DNA of 19,793 bases from JBAVQS01 sp049694275 (GCA_049694275.1 JBAVQS010000313.1:1-19793), one strand, 5' to 3'; shown: positions 5,955 through 14,103, numbered from the stretch's first letter. Notes: generated by a model from the sequence alone, not told the origin. Made by a program: numbers and translations.

Positions 5955-7202
5955 TCAGTCCCTCAATTCTGCCAGCCGCCGCTTGAGAAACCGCCGTTCC
6001 GGCTCCTGCTGAGCAAGGGCAAGCGCCCGTTCGTAGGCGGTTCGAGCTTGTTCTGTTTTTCCCAGCCTCCGACACAACTCCGCGCGTGTCGAGTGCGCCA
6101 ATAGGTAATCACTCAACTCTCCGCGCGCTAGGATTGCATCGATCAGCGCCAGACCCGCCGAAGGTCCATCGCGCATGGCGATGGCGACGGCGCGGTTCAA
6201 CTCGACCACAGGCGATGGATTCACACGCAGCAAAACACTATACAAGCCAACAATCTCCGCCCAATCCGTAGTCGCCGTAGAGGCCGCCTCCGCGTGAACT
6301 GCTGCGATGGCGCCCTGCAGCGCGTACGGGCCGATTCGCCGGGACGACATCGCCCGCTCCACGAGCGCCTGCCCCTCAGCGATCAGCGCACGATCCCACA
6401 GCGACCGATCCTGGTCTTCCAAAAGGATCAGGTCACCGGTCGGAGAGGTGCGTGCATTCCTCCGCGATTGGTGCAACAGCATCAGCGCGAGCAGCCCGAT
6501 TACCTCCGGCTCAGGCAACAGTTCCATCAGCAGCCGACCGAGCCGTATGGCCTCGCTCGAATGATCGGCGCGCGTGAGCGAATCGCCTGACGACGCGTAA
6601 TAGCCCTCGTTGAAGACGAGATAGATCACGCTGAGGACCGCATCGAGCCGATCCGGCAATTCGTTTTGCGACGGCACCTCGAACGGGATGCGCGCATCGC
6701 GTATCTTCGCTTTGGCGCGCACGATGCGTTGCGCGAGAGTAGCTGGGCTAGTGAGAAACGCGTGGGCTATATCTTCGGTCGCAAGATCGCAGACCTCGCG
6801 CAGGGTGAGCGCGACGCGCGCCGCAAGCGACAGCGCCGGGTGGCAGCAGGTGAAGATAAGCCGCAGCCGGTCGTCCTCGACCTCCGGTGGCAACTCGGTC
6901 TCTTCGCTCGATGCAAGCTGCTCGGCGAGCGGTTCGAGCGGCACATCCGAATTCGCGCGGCGATGGCGTAGCTGGTCAATCGCCTTGAACCGTCCAGTCG
7001 AGACGAGCCAGGCGCGCGGATTCGCCGGTACGCCATCCCGCTCCCACTGCTCAAGCGCGGCGCGAAACGCATCGTGCAGAGCATCCTCGGCGAGATCAAA
7101 ATCGCCGAGCAGCCGAATCAGTGTCGCGAGTACGTGCCGCGACTCGGCGCGATAAACGTCGTCCAGGAGCTGACGGACGTCAGCGGCGGGGGTGGGTAGC
7201 AT
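5955..7202 (-). CDS. ECF42-group RNA polymerase sigma factor with C-terminal TPR-like extension
   Basis: The 415-residue length is far above the roughly 180 of a plain ECF sigma factor and typical for ECF42. The order is: region 2 at about residues 15-90 (LGDFDLAEDALHDAFRAALE, then NPRAWLVSTGRFKAIDQLR); a linker; region 4 at about 110-170 (LRLIFTCCHPALSLAARVAL, then EDIAHAFLTS, LAQRIVRAK); and a long C-terminal helical domain with YLVFNEGYYASSG, RLLMELLPEPEVIGLLALML and TPR-like helices to the end. The C-terminal extension is characteristic of the group and is needed for activity in studied members. No anti-sigma factor is nearby, as is usual for ECF42. There is no ribosome-binding site before ATG 7202, but a promoter-like sequence ends 7 nt upstream, which suggests a leaderless mRNA. 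Known partners are DGPF-family genes, present immediately downstream. Confidence 0.95.
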   Translation of the reverse strand: MLPTPAADVRQLLDDVYRAESRHVLATLIRLLGDFDLAEDALHDAFRAALEQWERDGVPANPRAWLVSTGRFKAIDQLRHRRANSDVPLEPLAEQLASSEETELPPEVEDDRLRLIFTCCHPALSLAARVALTLREVCDLATEDIAHAFLTSPATLAQRIVRAKAKIRDARIPFEVPSQNELPDRLDAVLSVIYLVFNEGYYASSGDSLTRADHSSEAIRLGRLLMELLPEPEVIGLLALMLLHQSRRNARTSPTGDLILLEDQDRSLWDRALIAEGQALVERAMSSRRIGPYALQGAIAAVHAEAASTATTDWAEIVGLYSVLLRVNPSPVVELNRAVAIAMRDGPSAGLALIDAILARGELSDYLLAHSTRAELCRRLGKTEQARTAYERALALAQQEPERRFLKRRLAELRD

Positions 7203-7208
7203 ATGCCC

Positions 7209-7237
7209 ATGATAACAAAAACGCCCTTGGTGGGCAA
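7209..7237 (-). promoter_or_regulatory. Candidate promoter giving a leaderless sigma-factor mRNA
   Basis: On the minus strand TTGCCC (7237-7232), a 17-nt spacer and TATCAT (7214-7209) lie so close to the ATG at 7202 that transcription would begin at or next to the start codon. It overlaps the terminator hairpin of the upstream gene, and no Shine-Dalgarno sequence is present. Confidence 0.45.
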
Positions 7238-7244
7238 GGGCGTT
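7215..7244 (-). terminator. Intrinsic terminator of the lipoprotein-hydrolase-TPR operon
   Basis: AACGCCCTTG and CAAGGGCGTT form a perfect 10-bp stem (7244-7220) with a 5-nt loop, followed on the minus strand by a run of five Ts then GTT. It sits about 93 nt past the TPR gene's stop and immediately before the sigma gene, insulating the two. Confidence 0.85.
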
Positions 7245-7249
7245 GTCTC

Positions 7250-7301
7250 CAACGGCCTAGATCAGGTCCGTCCACCTAGCCGCGCAAGCCGCTGAGCCAG
7301 A
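7250..7301 (-). repeat. 52-bp dispersed direct repeat, copy 2
   Basis: This copy matches 3819-3870 with four mismatches. On the minus strand it encodes LWLSGLRG and TAG, then the same downstream flank. It is situated between the TPR gene stop and the terminator stem. Confidence 0.75.
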
Positions 7302-7336
7302 GGCCGGCGAGGGGCAGAGAAAGAGGCAATATCGTT

Positions 7337-8185
7337 CTATGTTTCGTCGATCACACGCAGATCAACCGGCCCATGCGGAAGATCGTCGTTGATGATGGCT
7401 ACCGCATGCCGGGTCGGCCCGGCGCGCACTTGCGCGAGCGCCTCCAGGTTAGAGCGCGCCGGCGCATAATCCGGTTTCACCTCAACGGCGCGACGCAGGG
7501 CGCGCTCTGCGCCGTCGTAATCATCCAGCTCGGTCAAACACGCGCCCAGGTTGCCCCAACTCTGATAGTGCCTGTTATTCACCTGTGTTCCTTCGCGGAA
7601 TAATCGCGCGGCGGCGGCATAGTCCTGACGCTTCATGGCGGCCGTGCCCTGGGCAAACAACTCTTCGAGGCGGGCCAGTTGCCCCAACGTCAGGTGGCTC
7701 CCCCAATCTTGCTGCATCTGCGCAAGAATGTCTTCGAACCGTTCGATTTTTTGGCGGGCCTCCTGCGTCATGCCCGGGTCGCGCGGGCCGAGCGCCACAT
7801 AACGCTTGAGCGCTTGAACGGCGCGCGCCGGACGCATCGTCATCTGCGCCGCAGTCGCCAGGTTGTACCAAAAGTCGGGATCGCGGTCATTGACGGCGAC
7901 GGCGCGGGTAAAGAGCTGAAAAGCCTCTTCCGGCCGATCCGTCATTCCACAGATCGTGCCCAGACCGAACAGCGCGGCGTCCGCCGATTCGGTAATCGCC
8001 AGCGCCTCGCGAAAAGCGCGCTCGGCCTCTGCATATTTCTTTTTTTGCGCCAACTGGAACCCTTCAGCGGTCAGCGCATTCACGTGATCCACAACATGCT
8101 TGCTCACTGCATTGGGCCCCGAATTACTCTGCGCTTGTGGCCGGGCGCCGGCCTGGCCTCTCGGTCTCTGGCGTCCTTTGGACAC
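7337..8185 (-). CDS. Tetratricopeptide-repeat protein
   Basis: The 282-residue protein has a basic, low-complexity N-terminus (SKGRQRPRGQAGARPQAQ) without a signal peptide. TPR motifs follow: AEGFQLAQKKKYAEAERAF with FREALAITES, AALFGLGTICGMTDRPEEAF, DFWYNLATAAQMTMRPARAV, an acidic/helical linker, then GTAAMKRQDYAAAARLFREG, SWGNLGACLTELDDYDGAER and ALRRAVEVKPDYAPARSNL. TPRs bind other proteins, so it is likely a cytoplasmic scaffold. The GTG at 8185 is chosen because AAGGAG is 7 nt upstream; an 18-codon longer ATG form would overlap the upstream gene's stop and lacks such a site. It is third in line after the lipoprotein and the ADP-ribosylglycohydrolase genes and also has its own -10 box. 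No specific function can be assigned. Confidence 0.85.
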   Translation of the reverse strand: MSKGRQRPRGQAGARPQAQSNSGPNAVSKHVVDHVNALTAEGFQLAQKKKYAEAERAFREALAITESADAALFGLGTICGMTDRPEEAFQLFTRAVAVNDRDPDFWYNLATAAQMTMRPARAVQALKRYVALGPRDPGMTQEARQKIERFEDILAQMQQDWGSHLTLGQLARLEELFAQGTAAMKRQDYAAAARLFREGTQVNNRHYQSWGNLGACLTELDDYDGAERALRRAVEVKPDYAPARSNLEALAQVRAGPTRHAVAIINDDLPHGPVDLRVIDET

Positions 8186-8222
8186 GGTTGTGCTCCTTGT
8201 CAGTCCGATTGGGATGACGCCT

Positions 8223-8228
8223 ATTATA
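8223..8228 (-). promoter_or_regulatory. Candidate -10 box TATAAT for the TPR gene
   Basis: A perfect minus-strand TATAAT sits 38 nt before the GTG start, just past the hydrolase stop codon. The -35 region (within the hydrolase 3' end) is a poor match, so it is a weak or activator-dependent internal promoter at best. Confidence 0.4.
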
Positions 8229-8235
8229 ACCCTTT

Positions 8236-9018
8236 TCACGCGCCGGACGAGAGTGGAAATTTGAGGTCGAACCGGTCGAGGATGACGCGGAACTCTTCCG
8301 GGAGCCGGTGGCGCGTCCCGGCAACGATCTCGGCGGGAATGTGCTTGTAAAAGGCGTGTGCCACGCCCCCCGCAATACAGGCCAGGGTATCGCTATCGCC
8401 GCCCAGGGAAATGGCTTTGCGCACCGCGCTTTCATAGTCGGTCGATTCGAGAAAGGCAATCAGCGCTTCGGGGACCGAGCCCTGGCAGGAACTGTCAAAG
8501 CGATAAACGGGACGAATCGCATCGATCGTCCGGTCGAGGTCGTAACCGAATCGCCTCGCAATCTCGCCGCGGATGTCCTTTTTGCTCGCGCCCGTCCGGG
8601 CAAGCCAGACGGCGAGGGCGGTCGCCTGCGCCCCCTTGATTCCCTCGGGATGGTCGTGCGACACTTCGGCGCTGCGCCGCGCCTCTCGCAGAATATCCTC
8701 GACGTTGTCGAACGCGAACCCGACCGGACTTGCGCGCATCGCGGCCCCGTTCCCCCAACTGTTGTACGGCCGGGTTTCGTCCTCCCGGAGCCAGTAGACA
8801 AAGGCCCGGCCATAACCGGCATTGGGATATTTGCGACCGAACGCCTTCATCGAGACCGCGTAATCGGTCCCTTGCAGAATGGCTTGCGCAACCGCGAGGG
8901 TCATGACGGTATCGTCGGTAAAGCACGCCCCTTTCGGAAAGAATGGGAATTCGGTCGTCTTGATACGGTGGCGCTCATAGACTGAGCCGATGACGTCGCC
9001 GGCAATTGCGCCTAGCAT
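8236..9018 (-). CDS. ADP-ribosylglycohydrolase family protein
   Basis: The 260-residue protein has the conserved blocks of the DraG/ARH family. These are MLGAIAGDVIGSVYE at the N-terminus; FTDDTVMT at 33-40, whose T-D-D binds metal; NSWGNGAAMRASPVG; SHDHPEGIKGAQA; and ISLGGDSDTLACIAGG near residue 205, the second metal-binding D-x-D. All metal ligands expected for the binuclear Mg/Mn centre are present, so it is probably active. Members remove ADP-ribose from proteins, nucleic acid or small molecules. Without a neighbouring ADP-ribosyltransferase the target cannot be inferred. The start is fixed by GAGGAGGAG upstream. It begins 13 nt after the lipoprotein stop, implying one transcript. Confidence 0.93.
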   Translation of the reverse strand: MLGAIAGDVIGSVYERHRIKTTEFPFFPKGACFTDDTVMTLAVAQAILQGTDYAVSMKAFGRKYPNAGYGRAFVYWLREDETRPYNSWGNGAAMRASPVGFAFDNVEDILREARRSAEVSHDHPEGIKGAQATALAVWLARTGASKKDIRGEIARRFGYDLDRTIDAIRPVYRFDSSCQGSVPEALIAFLESTDYESAVRKAISLGGDSDTLACIAGGVAHAFYKHIPAEIVAGTRHRLPEEFRVILDRFDLKFPLSSGA

Positions 9019-9031
9019 TCTCCTCCTCGAT

Positions 9032-11221
9032 TCATTGCAACATCCTCATGATCACGGTCATCATAGTCGATTGCAGCGCGTCCTCTGTGCGCTGTGGCCC
9101 GGTGAGCGCCGTGACGATAAAGAGTGTGTCCCCCTGCTGCACGATGAGCGCGGCATAGCGCGCGCGGTCGGTGGGGCGCCACACCCAGATCGCGTGATTG
9201 CCCAGTCCATCCAACTGCTTGACGCTCACAGCCGTCGCACCCTCGGCGGCCGCGGGGAAATCGGCCAGCATGTCGGCGGACCAGGCGCCCGCGGCGTAAT
9301 AGGTAAGCAGCTTGTTGTACAGCAGGTCCGCGCCGTTCGGGTTGGCCGTATCGATCACACTCGCAACGCTCAAGAGTTGCTCTTGCCGCCGGAGGTTGGT
9401 CAGCTTGCCGGCGATGACCGCGTGATCGGATTGAATGGCAGCGGGATAGACCCCGAGGTCCTGCGCCGGGCCGACGGACGTGAACGCGACGCTGCCGTAG
9501 CCGCACAGGCCGAGCGGCGTAATCACATCCGTCGGCAAACGGGAGAGAAGCATTCCGGCCGGCCGCGGCTTGACCGGTTCGCCGAGAATCGCCTCGGCGT
9601 CGCCGCGTGTGAGATCAGGGCAGGAGAGATACGGACCGACGTTGACGATGGCGGGCGGCGTCGCGGTGGGCCCCGCCCATGCGACCGGAATGACGACAAA
9701 GGTGGCCTGGTAATCGCTGGGCGCGATCTCTTTATCCGCAAACTCGGCCTGCGGATACGGGGTGAGCACATTCAGGTAAACAATATAGGCGGTGAACGGC
9801 TGCGGGTGTTGAGCCGCGAGCCCCAGGTCGCTATCCAGCCTGAAATTTTCGAGACCCCCGCTGCGGCGCAGGAGAACGGCGACGATCGCATTGCCGCTCG
9901 TCGCGCAGGTGACTCGCGCGGGGCAGCGCGAATCCTGCGGGACGGCATTAAAGATGAGCTGGATATCCGTGTTCTCGAACGACGCGGACTGCCCGAGCTG
10001 GAGCGTGAACGGCTCGCCCAGGCGGGGATGTGCGGTGGCGAGCGTGCCGGCGGTCACGCGCAAGGTCACGACGTAATCGCCGGGGCTGGGCGAAAGATCG
10101 ACCAGCTCGACCAGGTATCCGGCGAACGAGCCGACAGTCCGGCGGTCGAGCGGCTGCGTGGAGAGGTCGAGATGCGCGAGCTTGCCGCCGCTCTCGACCG
10201 TAATCAGAACTCGCGCCCGGCCAGGCGCGGGGCAGTTGCCCGACCAGCAGCGCAGATCTTCGGGCACGTTCGTAAAAAAGATGCGCGTGTTCCGCCCGTC
10301 CTGCAGCGTGGCCCACTGGCTCAGCTTGAGCTTGAACGGCTCATTGAGCCGCGGCGTGGGGGAGGCCGGCAGCCGGGAGATGACGAACGTGGCGACATAG
10401 GCGTCGGGCGTGGTCGGCTGGTTTGTCGTTGTCGGCCACGGGTCCAACTGCTTGAACCGGATGATATAGTCGCCGTTGTTCGTCTCCACATGACCGCCGG
10501 GGGCCGTCGACAATTCGAATAGCGGCTGAAGGAGCATGCCGTGCAGGATCGGCTCGATATGCAGGCGGACCTGTCCGGCCTGGATGCAATCGGCATTTTT
10601 CGGACAGCGCGAGTCTTCGAGCACCGCCACGAACTGGATGCCAAAGCCATCGGGCGTGTCCTGGATAATCGCCGATTGGCCGATATGGAGCGCGAACGGC
10701 TGATCCAACCGCGCCGCGATCTGCCCGGCAGACGTCATGGTAGGCGTGGATGCGGGCACAGTAGTCGCCGACGTCGTAGCCGTTGGCAGAGTCGCCGGGG
10801 CAACGGGAACGCGTTGGTAAAGGTCGCCGTCGAGCGTCAATTCCTCGCCCTTCAATTGATACGCCTGCGTCCGGGTTTCCCCCACCTTGTCGTTGGGATT
10901 CGTGCTGCCGGTCCAGGTGAACTGTATGTGACCGGCATCCAGCACGACGAACTGGTAGGTCAACCGGCGCCCACTCTGGTCGGCATAGGCCAGGCCGGTC
11001 GAGAGCATCGTCAGGGTCCGGGTCTCTTCCAGCTGCGGGGCCGCGCCGGTCCGGGCGACGCGCGCGAGTTTCCATGTGCCGGATAAGGGGAGGGCCATGA
11101 GGCGCTCGGTCGGAACCGGTTCCCAGGGCGACTCGGTCGGCTGCCGGGTACAGCCGAGTAACAGGATGGCGGCCACGCCCAGGATGCCGCTCAACATGAA
11201 TCGCACAAGCAGATCTTTCAT
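9032..11221 (-). CDS. Large secreted lipoprotein with three Cys-containing repeats
   Basis: The 729-residue protein opens with a lipoprotein signal (MKDLLVRF, hydrophobic core, LLLGC with Cys24), so it is predicted to be exported and lipid-anchored. Residues about 45-140 form a lipocalin-like beta domain (GTWKLARV to LTLDGDLYQRV), followed by a Thr/Pro/Ala-rich linker. Three homologous beta repeats follow, each beginning RLxEPF-x-L and holding a paired-cysteine turn: EDSRCPKNADC near 202, EDLRCWSGNC near 319, QDSRCPARVTC near 428. The C-terminal 200 residues (SCPDLTRGDAEAILGEPV, then LCGYGS) resemble DUF3558-type lipoprotein domains. AAAGGAGAA lies upstream of ATG 11221. It heads the operon with the ADP-ribosylglycohydrolase and TPR genes. 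Its ligand is unknown. The repeated cysteine turn also occurs in Chloroflexota surface proteins (from memory). Confidence 0.85.
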   Translation of the reverse strand: MKDLLVRFMLSGILGVAAILLLGCTRQPTESPWEPVPTERLMALPLSGTWKLARVARTGAAPQLEETRTLTMLSTGLAYADQSGRRLTYQFVVLDAGHIQFTWTGSTNPNDKVGETRTQAYQLKGEELTLDGDLYQRVPVAPATLPTATTSATTVPASTPTMTSAGQIAARLDQPFALHIGQSAIIQDTPDGFGIQFVAVLEDSRCPKNADCIQAGQVRLHIEPILHGMLLQPLFELSTAPGGHVETNNGDYIIRFKQLDPWPTTTNQPTTPDAYVATFVISRLPASPTPRLNEPFKLKLSQWATLQDGRNTRIFFTNVPEDLRCWSGNCPAPGRARVLITVESGGKLAHLDLSTQPLDRRTVGSFAGYLVELVDLSPSPGDYVVTLRVTAGTLATAHPRLGEPFTLQLGQSASFENTDIQLIFNAVPQDSRCPARVTCATSGNAIVAVLLRRSGGLENFRLDSDLGLAAQHPQPFTAYIVYLNVLTPYPQAEFADKEIAPSDYQATFVVIPVAWAGPTATPPAIVNVGPYLSCPDLTRGDAEAILGEPVKPRPAGMLLSRLPTDVITPLGLCGYGSVAFTSVGPAQDLGVYPAAIQSDHAVIAGKLTNLRRQEQLLSVASVIDTANPNGADLLYNKLLTYYAAGAWSADMLADFPAAAEGATAVSVKQLDGLGNHAIWVWRPTDRARYAALIVQQGDTLFIVTALTGPQRTEDALQSTMMTVIMRMLQ

Positions 11222-11377
11222 TCGCCGGGTTCTCCTTTGATTCTGGTTGGGTTGATTCTAATATAACAGCCGACCGTAACAGAATCGTCACAGGAGACCG
11301 GAGCTAGACGAGCGCGACCTTTTCTACACCCGCTTGCGGCGCGCTTCAATCCCCGCGCGGCTCGATTGAGCAGTGGG

Positions 11378-12904
11378 TTATACCACCGGCGCCGCGCGCC
11401 GGGTAGTCGCAGGTTGCGGCGCGCCAATCTCTTGCAGGATGCGCTCGGTGGTCAGCCGGGCCGAGAGGAGGACGATGGGCAAGCCGGTGCCCGGATGCGT
11501 GCTCCCGCCCGCAAAGTAGAGGTTGCGATAGCGGGAATGGCGGTTGCGGGGACGCAAATAGCCCACCTGCCAGAAATCATGGCTCAGGCTAAAGGCCGAC
11601 CCTTTGGCCAGGTTGTAGCGGCTGAGCCAATCGCACGGGGTATAGCTCACTTCAAATTTGAGGTGGCGCTCCAGGTCGGTGAGCCCCTCCTTGTGCAAGC
11701 GGCGGAGCACGGCGGCGCGCGCCCGCGCCTGCAGCGCCGGCCAGTCCTGCGCAACTGAATCGTCGAGATGCCCGACGGGGACCAGCACAAAGAGCGTGTC
11801 CTGACCTGCCGGCGCGGCGGACGGATCGACGCGGGCCGGCGCATGGACGTACAGGCTCGGCTCGTCCGGCAGTGAGTGGTCGTGAAAGATGCGGTCAAAG
11901 CTGGCGCGATAATCGCCCGAGAGATAGATGTTGTGTACGCCCAACTGCGAATAGACCTGGTCGACGCCCCAGTAGAACATGATAGCCGAACAGGTGTATT
12001 TGCGCCGTTCGAGCTGCTCCGCCTCGGCGCGATCGGGCAGCAGATGTCGATAGACATAGGGCAGGTCGGCATTGGCGACGACGACATCCGCCTCCAGGCG
12101 ACTGCCATCCGCCAGGCGCACGCCGGTCGCGCGGTCGCCCTGGACTTCGATCTGCTGGACCGGTTGGTTGTACAGCAAGCGCACCCCGTTCGCCTGCGCA
12201 ATCTCGGCGAGGCTTTCGATCACGCGATACATGCCGCCCATCGGGAACCAGACCCCGCCCGCCATTTCAGTATACTGCAGGAGCGAGTAGGTGGCCGGCG
12301 CATCGAAAGGGCTGAGGCCGAGGTACATGTTCTGGAAGGTGAACGCCGCCTTGAGCCGCGGGTCCTGAAAATAGTGGCCGATATTGTCGTAATGCTTGAC
12401 CAGCGCCTTGAGCTTGAACAAAAGCGGAAGATTCTGCAGGCTAAAGTAATCGAGATAGCTGTAAAAATTGCGGCCGACAAAGCGTTCCAGCGAGAGGTGA
12501 TAATGCTGATGCCCTTCGGCCAGGTAGCGCATGAGCCCGCCAAAGCTCCCCGGCTCGATCGCCTCAAGCTGTGTTTGCATGACGTTCATATCCGACGAGA
12601 GGGAGAGCTGCAGCCCGTCGTCAAAGTGGACGCTGTAACTCGGATCAATGCGGCGGAGGTCGAGATGGTCCTCCATCCGCTCGCCGAGCTGGGCATAGGT
12701 CTCGGCAAAGACCTCGGGCATCAGGAACAGCGTCGGGCCGATGTCGAACCGGTGCCCGTCCCGGCGGAACTGGTCGCAGCGGCCGCCAGGCCCGGCATTC
12801 TTTTCCAGGACCGTCACCTGGTATCCGCTCCGGGCAAGGCGCGCCGCCGCGGCGATACCGCCGATGCCAGCGCCAATCACGAGCGCGGTGAATTGCGTAT
12901 TCAT
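11378..12904 (-). CDS. crtI: Phytoene desaturase (CrtI)
   Basis: This 508-residue flavoenzyme converts phytoene stepwise to lycopene (or neurosporene). The N-terminus carries ALVIGAGIGGIAAAARLARS, an FAD-binding G-x-G-x-x-G, with VLEKNAGPGGRCDQF and HRFDIGPTLFLMP typical of CrtI. The C-terminus has YFAGGSTHPGTGLPIVLLSA, the family's second FAD motif. Its length is typical of about 490-510. The ATG at 12904 overlaps the crtY stop by one base (TGATG), so translation is likely coupled; an upstream in-frame start would lie inside crtY. It is the last gene of crtB-crtY-crtI. The enzyme is a peripheral membrane protein and needs no NAD(P)H. The number of desaturation steps (three or four) cannot be read from sequence alone. 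Confidence 0.96.
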   Translation of the reverse strand: MNTQFTALVIGAGIGGIAAAARLARSGYQVTVLEKNAGPGGRCDQFRRDGHRFDIGPTLFLMPEVFAETYAQLGERMEDHLDLRRIDPSYSVHFDDGLQLSLSSDMNVMQTQLEAIEPGSFGGLMRYLAEGHQHYHLSLERFVGRNFYSYLDYFSLQNLPLLFKLKALVKHYDNIGHYFQDPRLKAAFTFQNMYLGLSPFDAPATYSLLQYTEMAGGVWFPMGGMYRVIESLAEIAQANGVRLLYNQPVQQIEVQGDRATGVRLADGSRLEADVVVANADLPYVYRHLLPDRAEAEQLERRKYTCSAIMFYWGVDQVYSQLGVHNIYLSGDYRASFDRIFHDHSLPDEPSLYVHAPARVDPSAAPAGQDTLFVLVPVGHLDDSVAQDWPALQARARAAVLRRLHKEGLTDLERHLKFEVSYTPCDWLSRYNLAKGSAFSLSHDFWQVGYLRPRNRHSRYRNLYFAGGSTHPGTGLPIVLLSARLTTERILQEIGAPQPATTRRAAPVV

Positions 12905-14103
12905 CAATTGAAATCTCTCCGCGTTCCGCCGAGCCCCTCTGCGCGTGAGGAACTCGAGGCGGAACCTCTCCATCCATTCATTCGTAACATCGACTGCAAA
13001 AATAAACCGGGCGGCAGCGAGGCCATCAAGCGCACGTTCTCGGCCGGCGATGCGGTCTCGTCTAGAAAGCGCAAGACCCGGTCGATGGGATTATTCTTGA
13101 ACAGCGCGGTAAAGAGCGGCTTGATTCGGTCGCCGTGTCGCTGGATGACGTCGAGCATGAGGGAATCGCACAGGCGATAGCGGCGCGAGTCGGGCGGCAC
13201 GCCAAAGGGATGGCCGTCGCGGAGGAGCGAGGCGACGATGGCAGCCGAGTCGCGCTGAATCCGTAGAAAGGCATAGCCGGTCGACGCCTTGATCCGGCCG
13301 CCGCGCACGCCGATATTCATGATGCGCCGCCCCGCGCGCCGCGGAAACGGGTAATCCGTCAACGGGTTCACGCCCCCCTCCATCGGGGTCAGCGCATAGT
13401 CGTCCAGGCCCAGCGCGCCCTCCAGATATCCTTTGAGCGCAACCTCATACCGGTCCGGGGTCAGCGTCACAAACTCGACCAGCGCCCGGCGCTCGGAAAA
13501 CGGCAGCACGTAGAAAAAACGCAGCTCGTTCTTTTGCGGCGTGCGCATGTCCATGAAATAGGGGGCGGCGGGATTAAAGGCGTCTGTGTGCGTTTCGACC
13601 ATCCAGCCTTTGAAATACTGGCGCAGGGTATGATAGCGCGTGGGATCGGGGTGGAACGTCGAGAGCTTGAAGCGGCTGTCAAAGAGCCAGCGGCCGGTGT
13701 AGGTCTCCCCGTCCACCTCAATGCGGACGCCGTCGCGCGCGTCCTGCGCCTCGTCGACCGTCCCTTGCAGGAATTCGACGTTGCCGCATGCGTCCAATTC
13801 CTGGCGGACGAACTCGTAGAAATCAATCCCGCGAATCAACCGGTAGCGATATTCGCCCAGGTCGATCACCCTGGCGAAATGCTCCCCGACGATCTGAAAC
13901 TGCCGCCACGAGCGCTCGACGATGCCGTCGAACGGCGTCGCGCGGTTACTCCAAAAACACCAGGTGCGGTCGTTGCGGTCCTTGGGAGACGGGTCGACGA
14001 TGAGGATGGAACTATTGCGCAGCGGGCTGTGGGCCAGGTGATAGGCGAGGCTCAGCCCGGCGAGGCCGCCGCCCGCGAGGATCAAATCATAGGTTCTGGT
14101 CAT
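12904..14103 (-). CDS. crtY: Lycopene cyclase (CrtY-type)
   Basis: The 399-residue flavoprotein has the lycopene cyclase hallmarks. These are the N-terminal dinucleotide motif DLILAGGGLAGLSLAYHLAH, RTWCFWSNRATPFDGIV, the central WLFDSRF, FYVLPFSERRALVEF and TPMEGGVNPLTDYPFPRRAG, and the C-terminal FLDETASPAENVRLMASLP. It forms beta-ionone rings at the ends of lycopene, giving gamma- or beta-carotene. Its start at 14103 overlaps the crtB stop by one base and its own stop overlaps crtI, so the three genes form one translationally coupled operon. Whether it makes one or two rings cannot be decided here. No ketolase or hydroxylase gene lies beside it. Confidence 0.93.
   Translation of the reverse strand: MTRTYDLILAGGGLAGLSLAYHLAHSPLRNSSILIVDPSPKDRNDRTWCFWSNRATPFDGIVERSWRQFQIVGEHFARVIDLGEYRYRLIRGIDFYEFVRQELDACGNVEFLQGTVDEAQDARDGVRIEVDGETYTGRWLFDSRFKLSTFHPDPTRYHTLRQYFKGWMVETHTDAFNPAAPYFMDMRTPQKNELRFFYVLPFSERRALVEFVTLTPDRYEVALKGYLEGALGLDDYALTPMEGGVNPLTDYPFPRRAGRRIMNIGVRGGRIKASTGYAFLRIQRDSAAIVASLLRDGHPFGVPPDSRRYRLCDSLMLDVIQRHGDRIKPLFTALFKNNPIDRVLRFLDETASPAENVRLMASLPPGLFLQSMLRMNGWRGSASSSSRAEGLGGTRRDFN

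Noticed and set aside
8990..10522. 510-codon plus-strand frame opposite the lipoprotein gene
   Set aside because: Its composition is that of a GC-rich shadow frame (arginine-rich, no domain); the lipoprotein on the other strand has a signal peptide and repeated domains.
11343..11372. Sequence downstream of crtI resembling a CRISPR repeat (CTTCAATCCCCGCGCGG with a GATTGAGC end)
   Set aside because: Only one copy is present, with no spacers and no cas genes; it is better seen as an imperfect hairpin after the operon.
11876..13180. 434-codon plus-strand frame opposite crtI
   Set aside because: It spans the crtI/crtY junction antisense and has no domain; crtI and crtY are unmistakable.
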